Shown here one piece after another: positions 20,539-30,156 of a DNA stretch of 64,000 bases (its first letter is position 1; the number at the start of each line of letters is the position of its first letter). Origin of the DNA: Streptomyces sp. CBMA152 (GTDB lineage Bacteria > Actinomycetota > Actinomycetes > Streptomycetales > Streptomycetaceae); contig NZ_MECJ01000033.1 in the NCBI RefSeq assembly GCF_014596475.1, positions 310,001 to 374,000 on the forward strand, in the 5' to 3' direction. The notes under the pieces were generated by a model. The model was not told the DNA's origin, made no database searches, and saw only the letters and a program-made list of their open reading frames with translations. The position numbers and the translations under genes are program-made.

Positions 20539-20546
<8 letters not shown>
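18690..20546 (+). CDS. korA: 2-oxoacid:ferredoxin oxidoreductase alpha subunit (gamma-alpha fusion)
   Basis: 618 residues. The N-terminal gamma domain (about 1-190: RFAGDSGDGMQLTGD) is fused to the alpha/pyrimidine domain (SYPITPASDILHEL, FQAEDEIAGIGAALGA, TSGPGVALKSE) and a C-terminal domain. With KorB it forms a TPP- and Fe-S-dependent enzyme that decarboxylates 2-oxoglutarate (or another 2-oxoacid) to the acyl-CoA while reducing ferredoxin. The ribosome site is TGAGGAG. It overlaps korB by 8 bp. Substrate choice between 2-oxoglutarate, pyruvate and branched 2-oxoacids is not decided by sequence inspection. Confidence 0.93.
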
Positions 20547-21603
<1,057 letters not shown>

Positions 21604-21655
21604 CGAACGCAGGGATCCAACGGGGACGCAAGGGGCCAAAAACCGACCCAAGTGT

Positions 21656-21675
21656 CAAACCGGTAGCCCGGTTTG
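21656..21675. promoter_or_regulatory. ARE-like operator upstream of the P450 gene
   Basis: CAAACCGG-TAGC-CCGGTTTG is a perfect palindrome with 8-bp arms, continued by TTAG, and resembles gamma-butyrolactone receptor targets (CGGTTTGTT half site). It lies about 90 bp before the P450 start and 52 bp after korB. Confidence 0.68.
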
Positions 21676-21765
21676 TTAGTGTCCTCCCGCCCGCGCGTCT
21701 GGGGGGAGGGCACAGTAGTCGGCATGGCACGCACCCCCCGTTCCCGTCCCCTTCGGAGCACCTCC

Positions 21766-23025
21766 ATGCCCCAGCACTGCCCGTTCGCCATCGACGCCTC
21801 CGGGGCCGACATCCACGGCGAGATCGCCCGTATCCGCGAGCGCGGCCCGGTCACCCGGGTCGAGCTGCCCGGCGGTGTGGCCGCGTGGTCGGTCACCAGC
21901 AACGACGTGGCCAAGAGCCTGATGACCGACCCGCGCGTCTCCAAGGACGCCGAACTGCACTGGCCCGCCTGGATCAACGGCGAGATACCCCGCACCTGGC
22001 CGCTCGCGATCTGGATATCGGTGCGCAGCATGATCACCGCGTACGGCGAGGAGCACAGCCGGCTGCGGAAGCTGACGAACCGGGCGTTCACCGCGCGGCA
22101 GACGGAGTCGCTGCGGCCGACGGTCGCGCGGATCGTCTCCGACCTCCTCGACAAGCTCGCGGACACCCCGCGCGGCGAGGCGGTGGACCTGCGCACGGCC
22201 TTCGCCGGGCCGCTGCCCGTCCAGGTGATCTGCGAGCTCTTCGGTGTCCCGGACGCCTCCCGCGACCGGCTCTGCCGACTGATCGACATCACCTTCCTGA
22301 CGTCGGTGAGCGCGGAGGAGGCCGAGGCGAACGGGCGCGAACTGTACGCGGCGCTGCACGAGTTCATCGCGTACAAGCGCGCAGAGCCCGGCGACGACAT
22401 GACCAGCGGCCTCATCGCCACCCTCCCCCATGGCCCGGAAGGCATGGGAGGTGCCCCCACCGAGGACGGCAGCGGTCTGACCGAGGTGGAGCTCGTCGAC
22501 ACCCTGCTGCTGATGATCTCCGCCGGGTTCGAGACCGTGGTCAACCTCATCGACCAGGCGGTGTACGCGCTGCTCACCCACCCCGAGGAGCTGGCGCGCG
22601 TCCGGCGCGGGGAGGTGGCGTGGGAGGACGTGGTCGAGGAGACCCTGCGCTGGGAGCCGCCGGCCGCCCATGTGCCGCTGCGGTACGCCGTGGAGGACAT
22701 CGAGGCCGGGGGCGTACTGATCCGCAAGGGCGAGCCGATCCTGGTCGCGCTGGCAGGTCCGGGCCGCGACCCCGAGGTGCACGGCGACGACGCCGACCGC
22801 TTCGACCCGTCGCGCCCGCTGCGCCGCGAGCACCTGGCGTTCGGGCACGGCGTCCACTTCTGCCTGGGCGCGCCGCTGGCCCGGATGGAGGCGACGATCG
22901 CGCTCTCCGCGCTCTTCGAGCGCTTCCCGGACGTGGCCCTGGCCGAGCCCGGCGAACGCCTGCCGCAGCTCCCGTCGTTCATCTCCAACGGCCACCAGGC
23001 GCTGCCGGTCCTGCTGAACGGCTGA
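21766..23025 (+). CDS. cytochrome P450
   Basis: 419-residue soluble bacterial P450 monooxygenase. I-helix ISAGFETVVN (threonine present, acidic residue as Glu), ExxR in EETLRW, and the heme loop FGHGVHFCLGAPLAR with the ligand Cys. ATG 21766 has GGAG 8 bp upstream and gives the normal length; ATG 21724 would add 14 residues. A short repeat is inserted in frame just before the I helix (22423-22459), giving HGPEGMGGAPTED. An ARE-like palindrome precedes the gene, and it faces the reductase/AfsA genes, so a role in making or oxidising the butyrolactone-type signal, or a metabolite under its control, is plausible but unproven. Confidence 0.9.
   Translation: MPQHCPFAIDASGADIHGEIARIRERGPVTRVELPGGVAAWSVTSNDVAKSLMTDPRVSKDAELHWPAWINGEIPRTWPLAIWISVRSMITAYGEEHSRLRKLTNRAFTARQTESLRPTVARIVSDLLDKLADTPRGEAVDLRTAFAGPLPVQVICELFGVPDASRDRLCRLIDITFLTSVSAEEAEANGRELYAALHEFIAYKRAEPGDDMTSGLIATLPHGPEGMGGAPTEDGSGLTEVELVDTLLLMISAGFETVVNLIDQAVYALLTHPEELARVRRGEVAWEDVVEETLRWEPPAAHVPLRYAVEDIEAGGVLIRKGEPILVALAGPGRDPEVHGDDADRFDPSRPLRREHLAFGHGVHFCLGAPLARMEATIALSALFERFPDVALAEPGERLPQLPSFISNGHQALPVLLNG
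22423..22459. repeat. in-frame short palindromic repeat inside the P450 gene
   Basis: CTCCCCCATG...CATGGGAGGTGCCCCCA is a 37-bp element of a type common between Streptomyces genes. Here it lies inside the coding region and keeps the frame, adding about 12 residues rich in Gly and Pro between the H and I helices. Confidence 0.7.
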
Positions 23026-23075
23026 CCGGCCGGGGCCCGCGCGCTACATACGTACTACGTACGTGAGGCCCGCGC

Positions 23076-23921
23076 TCACGCGAAGGCGCTCGCGTGGGCG
23101 CGGGCCCAGTCGGCGTACGACCGGGCCGGGTGGCCTGTCAGTTCGCGGACCGTGTCCGACACCCCGGCCTTGGCGCCCGCCCGCTGGCGTTCGGCGCTGT
23201 GGAGCAGCGCCTCGGCCACCGGCTCGGGGTAGCGCTTCAGCAGGGCCGCACGCGCCCGCTCGGGGCCCAGCTCCTCGAACTTCAGCTCCCTGCCCACGGC
23301 TTCGGAGAGCTGCGCGGTCTGCTCGACGGCGGTGACGGCCCCAGGGCCCGACAGGGCGTACGCCGCGCCCTCGTGCGCCTCGGGCGCGCCGAGCACCTCT
23401 GCCGCCACCTCCGCGATGTCGCGCGGGTCGACGGTCGCGTTGGGCGCATCCCCGTACAGCGCGCGCACCACGCCCTCGGCGCGCACCGAGGGCACCCAGG
23501 ACAGGGTGTTGGTCATGAACGCCCGGGGCCGCAGCAGCGTCCAGGCAAGGCCCGACTCCCGTACGACCGTCTCGTTCTCGCGCTGGCGACACGTGATGAG
23601 GTCGGTCGCGGCCGGGTCGGCGACGGCGAGCGCGGAGAGCTTGACCAGATGCCGCACCCCGGCGGCGCGGGCCGCCGCGACGAAGTGGGCGTCGTCGGGC
23701 TCGGTCATGCTGTTGGTCACCAGGAAGGCCGCGTGTACGCCGTCGAGCGCGCGTTCCAGGCTGTCTCGGTCACCGTACGCGCCGGGCACGACCTCGACCG
23801 CCGGGCCCGTCACCGTCACCCGTTCCGGGGTTCTGGCCAGGATCCGCAGCGGGCCCCGCGCCGCGAGCAGCCGGGCGACCTCGCCGCCCACGGTCCCGGT
23901 CGCGCCGGTCACCAGAATCAT
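23076..23921 (-). CDS. NmrA-type NAD(P)-dependent reductase
   Basis: 281 residues, atypical SDR of the NmrA/HSCARG group. Rossmann motif VTGATGTVGGEVA at the N-terminus, then ILARTPERV; no canonical SDR YxxxK is evident. ATG 23921 follows GGAGG and starts 11 bp after the AfsA-like gene; ATG 23933 would overlap its stop. The position downstream of the AfsA homologue matches that of butyrolactone-pathway reductases (BprA and ScbB-type genes in other species), so it may reduce a butenolide or 6-keto intermediate. That role is inference from context. Confidence 0.82.
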   Translation of the reverse strand: MILVTGATGTVGGEVARLLAARGPLRILARTPERVTVTGPAVEVVPGAYGDRDSLERALDGVHAAFLVTNSMTEPDDAHFVAAARAAGVRHLVKLSALAVADPAATDLITCRQRENETVVRESGLAWTLLRPRAFMTNTLSWVPSVRAEGVVRALYGDAPNATVDPRDIAEVAAEVLGAPEAHEGAAYALSGPGAVTAVEQTAQLSEAVGRELKFEELGPERARAALLKRYPEPVAEALLHSAERQRAGAKAGVSDTVRELTGHPARSYADWARAHASAFA

Positions 23922-23932
23922 CTGACCCTCCA

Positions 23933-24895
23933 TCAACTTCCGTGCGGCGCCGACAGGGTGGCCAGGAAGACCAGGCTGTCGTCCTGGTGGCCGGTGACCT
24001 GCACGGCGCGTGTTCCGGGCCGCGCGTCCGGCGCGTCGGACACCTGGATCCAGCACGGTGTGCCGAACTCCGCGTACCGGTGGAACGCTATGCCGCCCGC
24101 GAGCGGGACGAACGGCCGGGGTCCGAGGGTCGCGCAGGCCGCCTGCCGGGCCGCCTCCAGGAGCAGCATGCCGGGTATGTGGTCGTTGGGGCGCTGGAAG
24201 AGCGTGGGGTGCGTGGTGTCGACGCGCAGCCGCCAGACGCGCTCCTGCGGGAAGGGCGCGAGCACCACGTCCTCGGCGCGGGAGCGGCCCGCGAGATCGG
24301 CGGGTATCGGCGGCGGCAGGTGTTCCAGGACGCCCGGGAACTCCTTGTCGCCGCGCAGCCTGCGGTAGACGCCGGGGCTCAGGACCCGGGCCCGGCCGTT
24401 GCCGGTGGCCACCAGGCGGCCCCCGCGTCGCAGCGTCCAGTCCACCTTCAGCTGGGTGAGCCTGCCGCCGCGCCATTCGAGCTGGGAGAAGTCCAGCTCG
24501 ACATCGATGAGGGCGGATTCGGCGCCGACGTCCAACTGGTCGGCGTGGCCCTCGTATTCGAGATCGGTGAGCATGAAATGCCAGTCGAGCGGAACTTCGT
24601 AGCCCGCGTGCACGATGAGCATCGCGGACTGGCGCATCGTCTCGACGACGAGCAGCGGGTCGTGCAGAGCGCCCGAGACTGGCTCGAAAAAGACGTGGTC
24701 GTGGGGCCAGCTCGCGGCGACCGAGAAGGTATGGTCACCGCGGCGCCGCCAGCCTCGCGGGAACGCGTCCGCGGGCCGGGCCCGGTGGACAAGTTCGGGC
24801 GAAACGGTGTGTACCGGGCCGCTGTTCAGGGCGTTTGAGGCCACGGTGCCGGTTATGTACTGGGCACCGGTCAAGACTGCCTGCGTTTTGGGCAT
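23933..24895 (-). CDS. scbA: AfsA/ScbA-family gamma-butyrolactone biosynthesis protein
   Basis: 320 residues, two AfsA-type hotdog domains (about 35-165 and 195-305). The first has VHRARPADAFPRGW and HDHVFFEP...DPLLVVETMRQSAM; the second has HPTLFQRPNDHIPGMLLLEAARQAA. Members condense a beta-ketoacyl-ACP with dihydroxyacetone phosphate, the first step of A-factor-type autoregulator synthesis. The gene is divergent from the scbR homologue, sharing a 147-bp region with an ARE-like site. The ribosome site GGGGGAGC lies directly before the ATG. Confidence 0.93.
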   Translation of the reverse strand: MPKTQAVLTGAQYITGTVASNALNSGPVHTVSPELVHRARPADAFPRGWRRRGDHTFSVAASWPHDHVFFEPVSGALHDPLLVVETMRQSAMLIVHAGYEVPLDWHFMLTDLEYEGHADQLDVGAESALIDVELDFSQLEWRGGRLTQLKVDWTLRRGGRLVATGNGRARVLSPGVYRRLRGDKEFPGVLEHLPPPIPADLAGRSRAEDVVLAPFPQERVWRLRVDTTHPTLFQRPNDHIPGMLLLEAARQAACATLGPRPFVPLAGGIAFHRYAEFGTPCWIQVSDAPDARPGTRAVQVTGHQDDSLVFLATLSAPHGS

Positions 24896-24946
24896 GCTCC
24901 CCCCAGGGGCGTGTACCGAAAGACCGTAGTGGCGCGTCCCCTGATA

Positions 24947-24970
24947 AGATACAAACTAGACGGTTTTTTT
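24947..24970. promoter_or_regulatory. ARE operator between scbA and scbR homologues
   Basis: AGATACAAACTAGACGGTTT followed by TTTT fits the autoregulatory-element pattern I recall (ANAWACNNACYNNNCGGTWTGTTT) at all but one defined position. It lies about 50 bp before the scbA start and 73 bp before the scbR start, a typical receptor-repressed divergent promoter. Confidence 0.78.
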
Positions 24971-25042
24971 CAAGACATTGGGGTAGGCGGCCCCGGAAAG
25001 CTTCACCGCGCTGACATCGCGGCGATACAACGAGGAGGCAGT

Positions 25043-25702
25043 GTGGCGAAGCAGGACCGGGCGATCCGTACCAGGAGGGCGATCCTGGAGGCCGCGGCCA
25101 TGGTCTTCGAGAAGCAGGGGTTCCAGGCCGCCACCATCACGGACATCCTGAAGGTCGCCGGGGTCACCAAGGGCGCGCTGTACTTCCACTTCCAGTCGAA
25201 GGAAGCGCTCGCCCACGGGGTGCTCAGCGAGCAGGGCTCGGGTCCCGGGCTTCAGCCGCAGCCGATCAAGCTCCAGGAGCTCATCGACGCCGGCTCGATC
25301 CTCGCGCACCGGCTCCGTACCGACCACCTGGTACGGGCGAGTGTCCGCCTCACCCTCGACCAGCAGGCCCATGGCCTGGACCGCAGCGGGCCGTTCCGGC
25401 ACTGGAGCGAGGTCAACGGCGAACTGCTCACCGTGGCGCAGCAACGCGGCGAGCTGCTGCCCAACGTGGTCATCTCCGACACGGCCGAGCTGTACGTGGG
25501 CGCCTTCGCGGGGCTGCAGATGATGTCGCAGATCCTCAGCGACTACCAGGACCTCTCACACCGCCACTCGGTCATGCAGCGCCACATGATGTCCAGCATC
25601 GCGGTGCCGTCGGTGCTCGCGGCCCTGGACTTCGCCGAGGACCGCGGCGCCCGTATCTCCGCCGAGCTGGAGGCCGCCGAGCGCGAGGCCGCCGGGGTCT
25701 GA
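25043..25702 (+). CDS. scbR: gamma-butyrolactone receptor (ScbR/ArpA family)
   Basis: 219-residue TetR-type repressor. The DNA-binding domain (about residues 7-52) ends in the receptor hallmark VTKGALYFHFQSKEALAHGV. The ligand domain contains the conserved Trp in FRHWSEVNGELL. GTG 25043 follows GAGGAGG (25032-25038). It is divergent from the AfsA homologue, with an ARE-like site between them: the standard switch in which the signal releases the receptor. It is convergent with uppS, with only 31 bp between stops. Confidence 0.94.
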   Translation: MAKQDRAIRTRRAILEAAAMVFEKQGFQAATITDILKVAGVTKGALYFHFQSKEALAHGVLSEQGSGPGLQPQPIKLQELIDAGSILAHRLRTDHLVRASVRLTLDQQAHGLDRSGPFRHWSEVNGELLTVAQQRGELLPNVVISDTAELYVGAFAGLQMMSQILSDYQDLSHRHSVMQRHMMSSIAVPSVLAALDFAEDRGARISAELEAAEREAAGV

Positions 25703-25733
25703 CCCCGGGCGGCCCGCAGGCGCCGATCGGGGT
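25694..25733. terminator. overlapping hairpins between scbR and uppS
   Basis: GGGGT-CTG-ACCCC spans the scbR stop (25694-25706). The same ACCCC can instead pair with GGGGT at 25729-25733. Probable bidirectional terminator between convergent genes. Confidence 0.45.
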
Positions 25734-26567
25734 CTACTCGCCGGACTCCGGCTCCGGCTGGCCCTGGTTGGGGATCGCCCCGCCGAAGCGGCGGTCGCGC
25801 TGGGCGAACTCCAGGCAGGCGCGCCACAGGTCGCGGCGGTCGAAGTCCGGCCACAGCACGTCCTGGAAGACCATCTCCGCGTAAGCGCTCTGCCAGAGCA
25901 GGTAGTTGGAGGTGCGCTGCTCGCCCGACGGGCGCAGGAACAGGTCCACGTCCGGCATGTCCGGGTAGTACAGGTACTTCGCGAAGGTCTTCTCACTGAC
26001 CTTCGACGGGTCGAGGCGGCCCGCCTTCACATCCTCCGCCAGCGCCTGCGCGGCGTCCGCGATCTCCGCCCGGCCGCCGTAGTTCATGCAGAAGTACAGC
26101 GTCAGCTTGTCGTTGTCCTTGGTCTGCTCCTGGGCGACCTGGAGCTCCTTGGCCACCGACTTCCACAGCTTCGGCATCCGGCCCACCCAGCGCACCCGGA
26201 TGCCCAGTTCGTCGAGCTGGTCGCGGGTCTTGCGGATGAAGTCGCGGTTGAAGTTCATCAGGAAGCGCACTTCGTCCGGCGAGCGCCGCCAGTTCTCGGT
26301 GGAGAAGGCGTACAGGGAGATGCTTCCCACGCCCATCTCGATGGCGCCCTGGAGCACGTCGAGGACGCGCTCGGCGCCGATCTTGTGCCCCTCGGTGCGC
26401 GGCAGCCCGCGCTCCTTGGCCCAGCGCCCGTTGCCGTCCATGACGACCGCCACGTGCTTGGGCACCAGCTCGCCGGGGATCTTCGGCGGGCGCGCGCCCG
26501 ACGGGTGCGGCTCGGGACTCGTGTACTCCCGGCGGGACCGGCCGCCCAGGATTCCGCGTCGTGCCAT
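25734..26567 (-). CDS. uppS: isoprenyl transferase (cis-prenyltransferase, UppS)
   Basis: 277 residues. Adds isopentenyl units in cis to make long polyprenyl diphosphate carriers for cell-wall synthesis. Visible conserved regions are VVMDGNGRWAKERGLPRTEGHKIG (catalytic Asp), SLYAFSTENWRRSPDEV, and the C-terminal DLFLRPSGEQRTSNYLLWQSAYAE. The extra N-terminal 30 residues are typical of actinobacterial homologues. It lies 16 bp after recO, in the same transcription unit. Confidence 0.96.
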   Translation of the reverse strand: MARRGILGGRSRREYTSPEPHPSGARPPKIPGELVPKHVAVVMDGNGRWAKERGLPRTEGHKIGAERVLDVLQGAIEMGVGSISLYAFSTENWRRSPDEVRFLMNFNRDFIRKTRDQLDELGIRVRWVGRMPKLWKSVAKELQVAQEQTKDNDKLTLYFCMNYGGRAEIADAAQALAEDVKAGRLDPSKVSEKTFAKYLYYPDMPDVDLFLRPSGEQRTSNYLLWQSAYAEMVFQDVLWPDFDRRDLWRACLEFAQRDRRFGGAIPNQGQPEPESGE

Positions 26568-26583
26568 GTGGAGTTCTTCTCCC

Positions 26584-27333
26584 TCAGTTCTTCTCTACGT
26601 ACCGCAGTGAGCGCAGGCCGCGCTCCAGATGCCAGTGCAGATAGGCCGACACCAGGCCGCTGCCCTCCTGCACGTGCCTCGGCTCGCTCGCGTCCGCCGT
26701 CGCCCAGTCCCCCGTGAGCAGCGCGCTCAGCAGGGCGACCGCCTCCGCAGAGGGTACGACGCTGCCGGGTACCCGGCAGTCGGCGCATATCACTCCGCCG
26801 CCGGCCACCGAGAAGAACCGGTTGGGCCCGTGGATGCCGCACTTCGCGCAGTCCTCGAAGCTCGGCGCGTAGCCGTTGACCGCGAGCGAGCGGAGCAGGA
26901 AGGCGTCCAGGACCAGGCCGGGCGCGTGCTCGCCGCGCGCGAGAGTGCGCAGCGCGCCGACGAGCAGCAGGTACTGCTGCACGGCGGGCTCGCCCTCGTT
27001 GTCGGTGAACCGTTCCGCCGTCTCCAGCATGGCCGTGCCGGCGGTGTACCGGGCGTAGTCGGTGACGATGGCGCCACCGTACGGAGCGATGGTCTCACTC
27101 TGGGTGCACAACGGCAGCCCCCGGCCGACCAGTTCGCTGCCGCGCGCGAAGAACTGCACGTCGACGTGCGAGAACGGTTCGAGCCGCGCCCCGAACTTGG
27201 ACTTCGTCCGGCGCACTCCGCGGGCGACGGCGCGGACGCGGCCATGGCCGCGGGTCAGAAGCGTGATGATGCGGTCGGCCTCACCGAGCTTCTGGGTGCG
27301 CAGCACTATGCCGTCGTCCCGGAACAGACTCAT
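26584..27333 (-). CDS. recO: DNA repair protein RecO
   Basis: 249 residues; annealing and RecA-loading factor of the RecFOR recombination pathway. An N-terminal OB fold starts SLFRDDGIVLRTQKLGEADRIITLLTR. A C-terminal helical domain carries a zinc site CAKCG...CADC. It precedes uppS, a common actinobacterial arrangement. Confidence 0.96.
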   Translation of the reverse strand: MSLFRDDGIVLRTQKLGEADRIITLLTRGHGRVRAVARGVRRTKSKFGARLEPFSHVDVQFFARGSELVGRGLPLCTQSETIAPYGGAIVTDYARYTAGTAMLETAERFTDNEGEPAVQQYLLLVGALRTLARGEHAPGLVLDAFLLRSLAVNGYAPSFEDCAKCGIHGPNRFFSVAGGGVICADCRVPGSVVPSAEAVALLSALLTGDWATADASEPRHVQEGSGLVSAYLHWHLERGLRSLRYVEKN

Positions 27334-27422
27334 GGGCCCATTGTTTCACCGGTTCCCGGGCGGCCGGACCGTCGGCCGAGCATCGCTCAACCGCCGAGCG
27401 CTGCTCTTACAAAGCAGATGTC

Positions 27423-28142
27423 TCAGGACGGCGTACGGGCCGCCGCCAGCAGCCGTGAGACGTCGTCCGCGCACAGCTGGAGCGCCCCGCCGACCGTCGT
27501 GAGGACTTCCCGCTCCGCCGGGCTGTACGGGCCGTCGGCGAGCGCGATGCGGGCGCCCTGGAGCAGGATCGACTCGCGGCCGGCCGGGGCCAGGTGCGGG
27601 GCCAGCGGCTCCAGGGACTCATGGAGCTCGATGGCGAGGGCCGCGCCGCACGGGTCGGCGTCGGTGTCGGCGAGGTAGCGGCCGGTGTCGGCGGCCAGCG
27701 CCTCGATGAGGGCGAGCAGCTGCTCCTCGGTGCAGTCGTCGTACCCGGCGGCGCGGACCGTGGCGGCCGCGGTGGCCGTGACCGTACGCGAGGAGGTGCC
27801 GCCTGCGGCGAGGACGGCGAGCGCGACGGTGTGGACCGCGTCCCGCAGCATCGCCGAGAAGCGGGTGGTGGTCGGGTGGTCGAGGGCGTCCATGCCGAAG
27901 TGGCTCTCGCAGGCGGCGCACTCCACCACGGGCCCCGCGTCCCCGCGCGAGAACAGCGGCACGCCGAACACCGCGAGGCGCCGACGGCCGGTCCTGCGGC
28001 GGAAGTTGCGGTCGCCCCCGCACTCCGGGCAGAAGAAGTCGCCGTCGCCGACGGTGGTCCACGATGTCCGGATCGTCCACACTCGTACGAGGATGCCTCG
28101 GGCGCGAGGGTTCGAACCGTCATATCCCCGGCCTTGCACCAC
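27423..28142 (-). CDS. TerB-like protein with zinc ribbon
   Basis: 239 residues. An N-terminal region with two Cys pairs (FFCPECGG and VECAACES, about residues 36-86) forms a probable zinc ribbon. A helical C-terminal region resembles the TerB/TerB-N fold, with acidic motifs such as ALADGPYSPAE. Related proteins are annotated as tellurite-resistance TerB family, but no function is established. I chose GTG 28142 because GGAGGT lies just upstream; GTG 28082 is an alternative that would remove 20 residues. Confidence 0.75.
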   Translation of the reverse strand: MVQGRGYDGSNPRARGILVRVWTIRTSWTTVGDGDFFCPECGGDRNFRRRTGRRRLAVFGVPLFSRGDAGPVVECAACESHFGMDALDHPTTTRFSAMLRDAVHTVALAVLAAGGTSSRTVTATAAATVRAAGYDDCTEEQLLALIEALAADTGRYLADTDADPCGAALAIELHESLEPLAPHLAPAGRESILLQGARIALADGPYSPAEREVLTTVGGALQLCADDVSRLLAAARTPS

Positions 28143-28194
28143 CGCGCACCTCCGTAACGGTCCGGCAACACTGCCGCGTTGACGTGATGTTAGC

Positions 28195-28209
28195 CACATC
28201 GATGATGTG
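28195..28209. promoter_or_regulatory. perfect palindrome upstream of the TerB-like gene
   Basis: CACATC-GAT-GATGTG, flanked by further similar sequence (GACGTGATGT, TGACGTCA). It lies 53 bp upstream of the TerB-like start and may be an operator; the regulator is unknown. Confidence 0.4.
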
Positions 28210-28244
28210 ACGTCAGCACCCCGTAGGAAGGAGTGGCGCAAAGA

Positions 28245-28282
28245 CGGCGCCCCACCGCCCGCACAGGGCCGGTGGGGCGCCG
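28245..28282 (-). terminator. hairpin terminator of leuA
   Basis: CGGCGCCCCACCG (28245-28257) pairs with CGGTGGGGCGCCG (28270-28282) across a 12-nt loop, just downstream of the leuA stop on the minus strand. Confidence 0.85.
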
Positions 28283-28302
28283 CAAACCCTCCGCAGGGGG
28301 TG

Positions 28303-30066
28303 TCAGCGTGCGGCGCGGTTGACCGCCGAGACGACCGCCTTCAGCGACGCGCGCGTGGTGTTGGCGTCGATGCCGATGCCCCACAGCACCTGGCCGTCGA
28401 TCGCGCACTCGATGTACGAGGCGGCCTGCGCGGACGCGCCCTCGCTCATCGTGTGCTCCTGGTAGTCCAGCAGGCGCGCGTCGACGCCGACGGCGGCCAG
28501 CGCCTCGAAGAAGGCCGAGATCGGACCGTTTCCGGTACCGGTCAGGACCGTCGGTACGCCGTCGACGACCGCCTCGACGGTCAGCGTGTCCCGGCCGTCC
28601 GTGTCGGTCGTGGTCTGGCCGGAACGCAGCTGGATGCGGCCCCACTGGTTGGCCGGATTCGGCAGGTACTCGTCCTGGAAGACCGACCAGATCTGGCCGG
28701 GCGTGACCTCGCCGCCCTCGGCGTCCGTCTTCGCCTGGATGATCTTCGAGAACTCGATCTGCATCCGGCGCGGCAGGTCCAGCTTGTGGTCGTTCTTCAG
28801 GACGTACGCGATACCGCCCTTGCCCGACTGCGAGTTGACCCGGATGACGGCCTCGTAGGAGCGGCCGACGTCCTTCGGGTCGATCGGCAGATACGGCACG
28901 GCCCACTCGATGTCGTCGACCGTGACGCCCTTGGCGGCGGCGTCCGCCTCCATCGCGTCGAAGCCCTTCTTGATGGCGTCCTGGTGGGAGCCGGAGAAGG
29001 CGGTGTAGACCAGGTCGCCCGCGTAGGGGTGGCGCGGGTGGACCTCCATCTGGTTGCAGTACTCGCTGGTGCGGCGGATCTCGTCGATCTGCGAGAAGTC
29101 GATCTGCGGGTCGACGCCCTGGCTGAACAGGTTCATGCCCAGGGTGACCAGGTCGACGTTGCCGGTGCGCTCGCCCTGGCCGAACAGACAGCCCTCGATG
29201 CGGTCGGCCCCGGCCATGATCGCCAGCTCGGCCGCCGCCACCGCCGTACCGCGGTCGTTGTGCGGGTGCACGGACAGGCAGACGAACTCGCGGCGGGTCA
29301 GGTTGCGGCTCATCCACTCGAACCGGTCCGCGTGCGTGGACGGCGTCGAACGCTCCACCGTGGCGGGCAGGTTGAGGATGATCTCGCGGCCCTCCTCGGG
29401 CTGCCAGACGTCGCACACCGCCTCGCAGACCTCCAGGGCGAAGTCCAGCTCGGTGTCGGTGAAGATCTCCGGGCTGTACTGGTAGCCGAAGGTCGTCTCC
29501 GGGCCCAGGATCTTCTCCGCGTACTCCATCACCAGCCGGGTACCGTCCACCGCGATCTGCTTGATGTCGTCCTTGGAGCCCCGGAAGACGACCCGGCGGA
29601 AGGCGGGGGCGGTGGCGTTGTACAGGTGCACGGTGGCCCGGTGGGCGCCGCGCAGCGACTCGACGGTCCGCTCGATCAGGTCCTCGCGGGCCTGGGTCAG
29701 GACGGAGATCGTCACGTCCTCGGGGATCGCGCCCTCTTCGATGATCGAGCGTACGAAGTTGAAGTCGGTGTCGCCGGAGGAGGGGAAGCCGACCTCGATC
29801 TCCTTGTAGCCCATGCGCACCAGCAGGTCGAACATCTCGCGCTTGCGGGCGGGGCTCATCGGGTCGATCAGGGCCTGGTTGCCGTCGCGCAGATCGGTGG
29901 ACAGCCAGCGCGGCGCCTTGCTGATCCGCTGCTCGGGCCACGTGCGATCGGGGATGTCCACGGCCTCGTACGTGCCGTACTTGTGGATCGGCATCCCGGA
30001 CGGGCGCTGGGTGTGGGTCGCGTTGGTGATCGGCGTGGGGCGGCCGGCGAAGGTGTGCTGCGTCAT
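28303..30066 (-). CDS. leuA: 2-isopropylmalate synthase
   Basis: First committed step of leucine synthesis: acetyl-CoA plus 2-ketoisovalerate to 2-isopropylmalate. 587 residues, the long (type 2) form. HMGL-like barrel with STDLRDGNQAL (metal and substrate site), GYKEIEVGFPSSGDTDF, and the metal motif LSVHPHNDRGTAVA. A C-terminal regulatory domain for leucine feedback starts near residue 450. It is preceded by a Leu-rich leader peptide, so attenuation control is likely as well. Confidence 0.97.
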   Translation of the reverse strand: MTQHTFAGRPTPITNATHTQRPSGMPIHKYGTYEAVDIPDRTWPEQRISKAPRWLSTDLRDGNQALIDPMSPARKREMFDLLVRMGYKEIEVGFPSSGDTDFNFVRSIIEEGAIPEDVTISVLTQAREDLIERTVESLRGAHRATVHLYNATAPAFRRVVFRGSKDDIKQIAVDGTRLVMEYAEKILGPETTFGYQYSPEIFTDTELDFALEVCEAVCDVWQPEEGREIILNLPATVERSTPSTHADRFEWMSRNLTRREFVCLSVHPHNDRGTAVAAAELAIMAGADRIEGCLFGQGERTGNVDLVTLGMNLFSQGVDPQIDFSQIDEIRRTSEYCNQMEVHPRHPYAGDLVYTAFSGSHQDAIKKGFDAMEADAAAKGVTVDDIEWAVPYLPIDPKDVGRSYEAVIRVNSQSGKGGIAYVLKNDHKLDLPRRMQIEFSKIIQAKTDAEGGEVTPGQIWSVFQDEYLPNPANQWGRIQLRSGQTTTDTDGRDTLTVEAVVDGVPTVLTGTGNGPISAFFEALAAVGVDARLLDYQEHTMSEGASAQAASYIECAIDGQVLWGIGIDANTTRASLKAVVSAVNRAAR

Positions 30067-30090
30067 TGCGAAGGGCTCCTCGGGGGTCCT

Positions 30091-30156
30091 GCGACGAAGG
30101 ACGGCCGACTGTCGAAGCGCACCACCAGGTCCCGCGGGGAGGGGGTCGGCCTACGA
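30091..30156 (-). promoter_or_regulatory. leuA attenuator region
   Basis: Between the leader-peptide stop and the leuA ribosome site the transcript contains GGCCGAC and its complement GTCGGCC, plus other GC-rich arms able to form alternative hairpins. With the adjacent tetra-Leu peptide this suggests transcription attenuation. I have not modelled the folds. Confidence 0.5.

Noticed and set aside
27423..28142. Assigning tellurite resistance to the TerB-like protein
   Set aside because: The fold resemblance does not establish that role, and no other ter gene is nearby.
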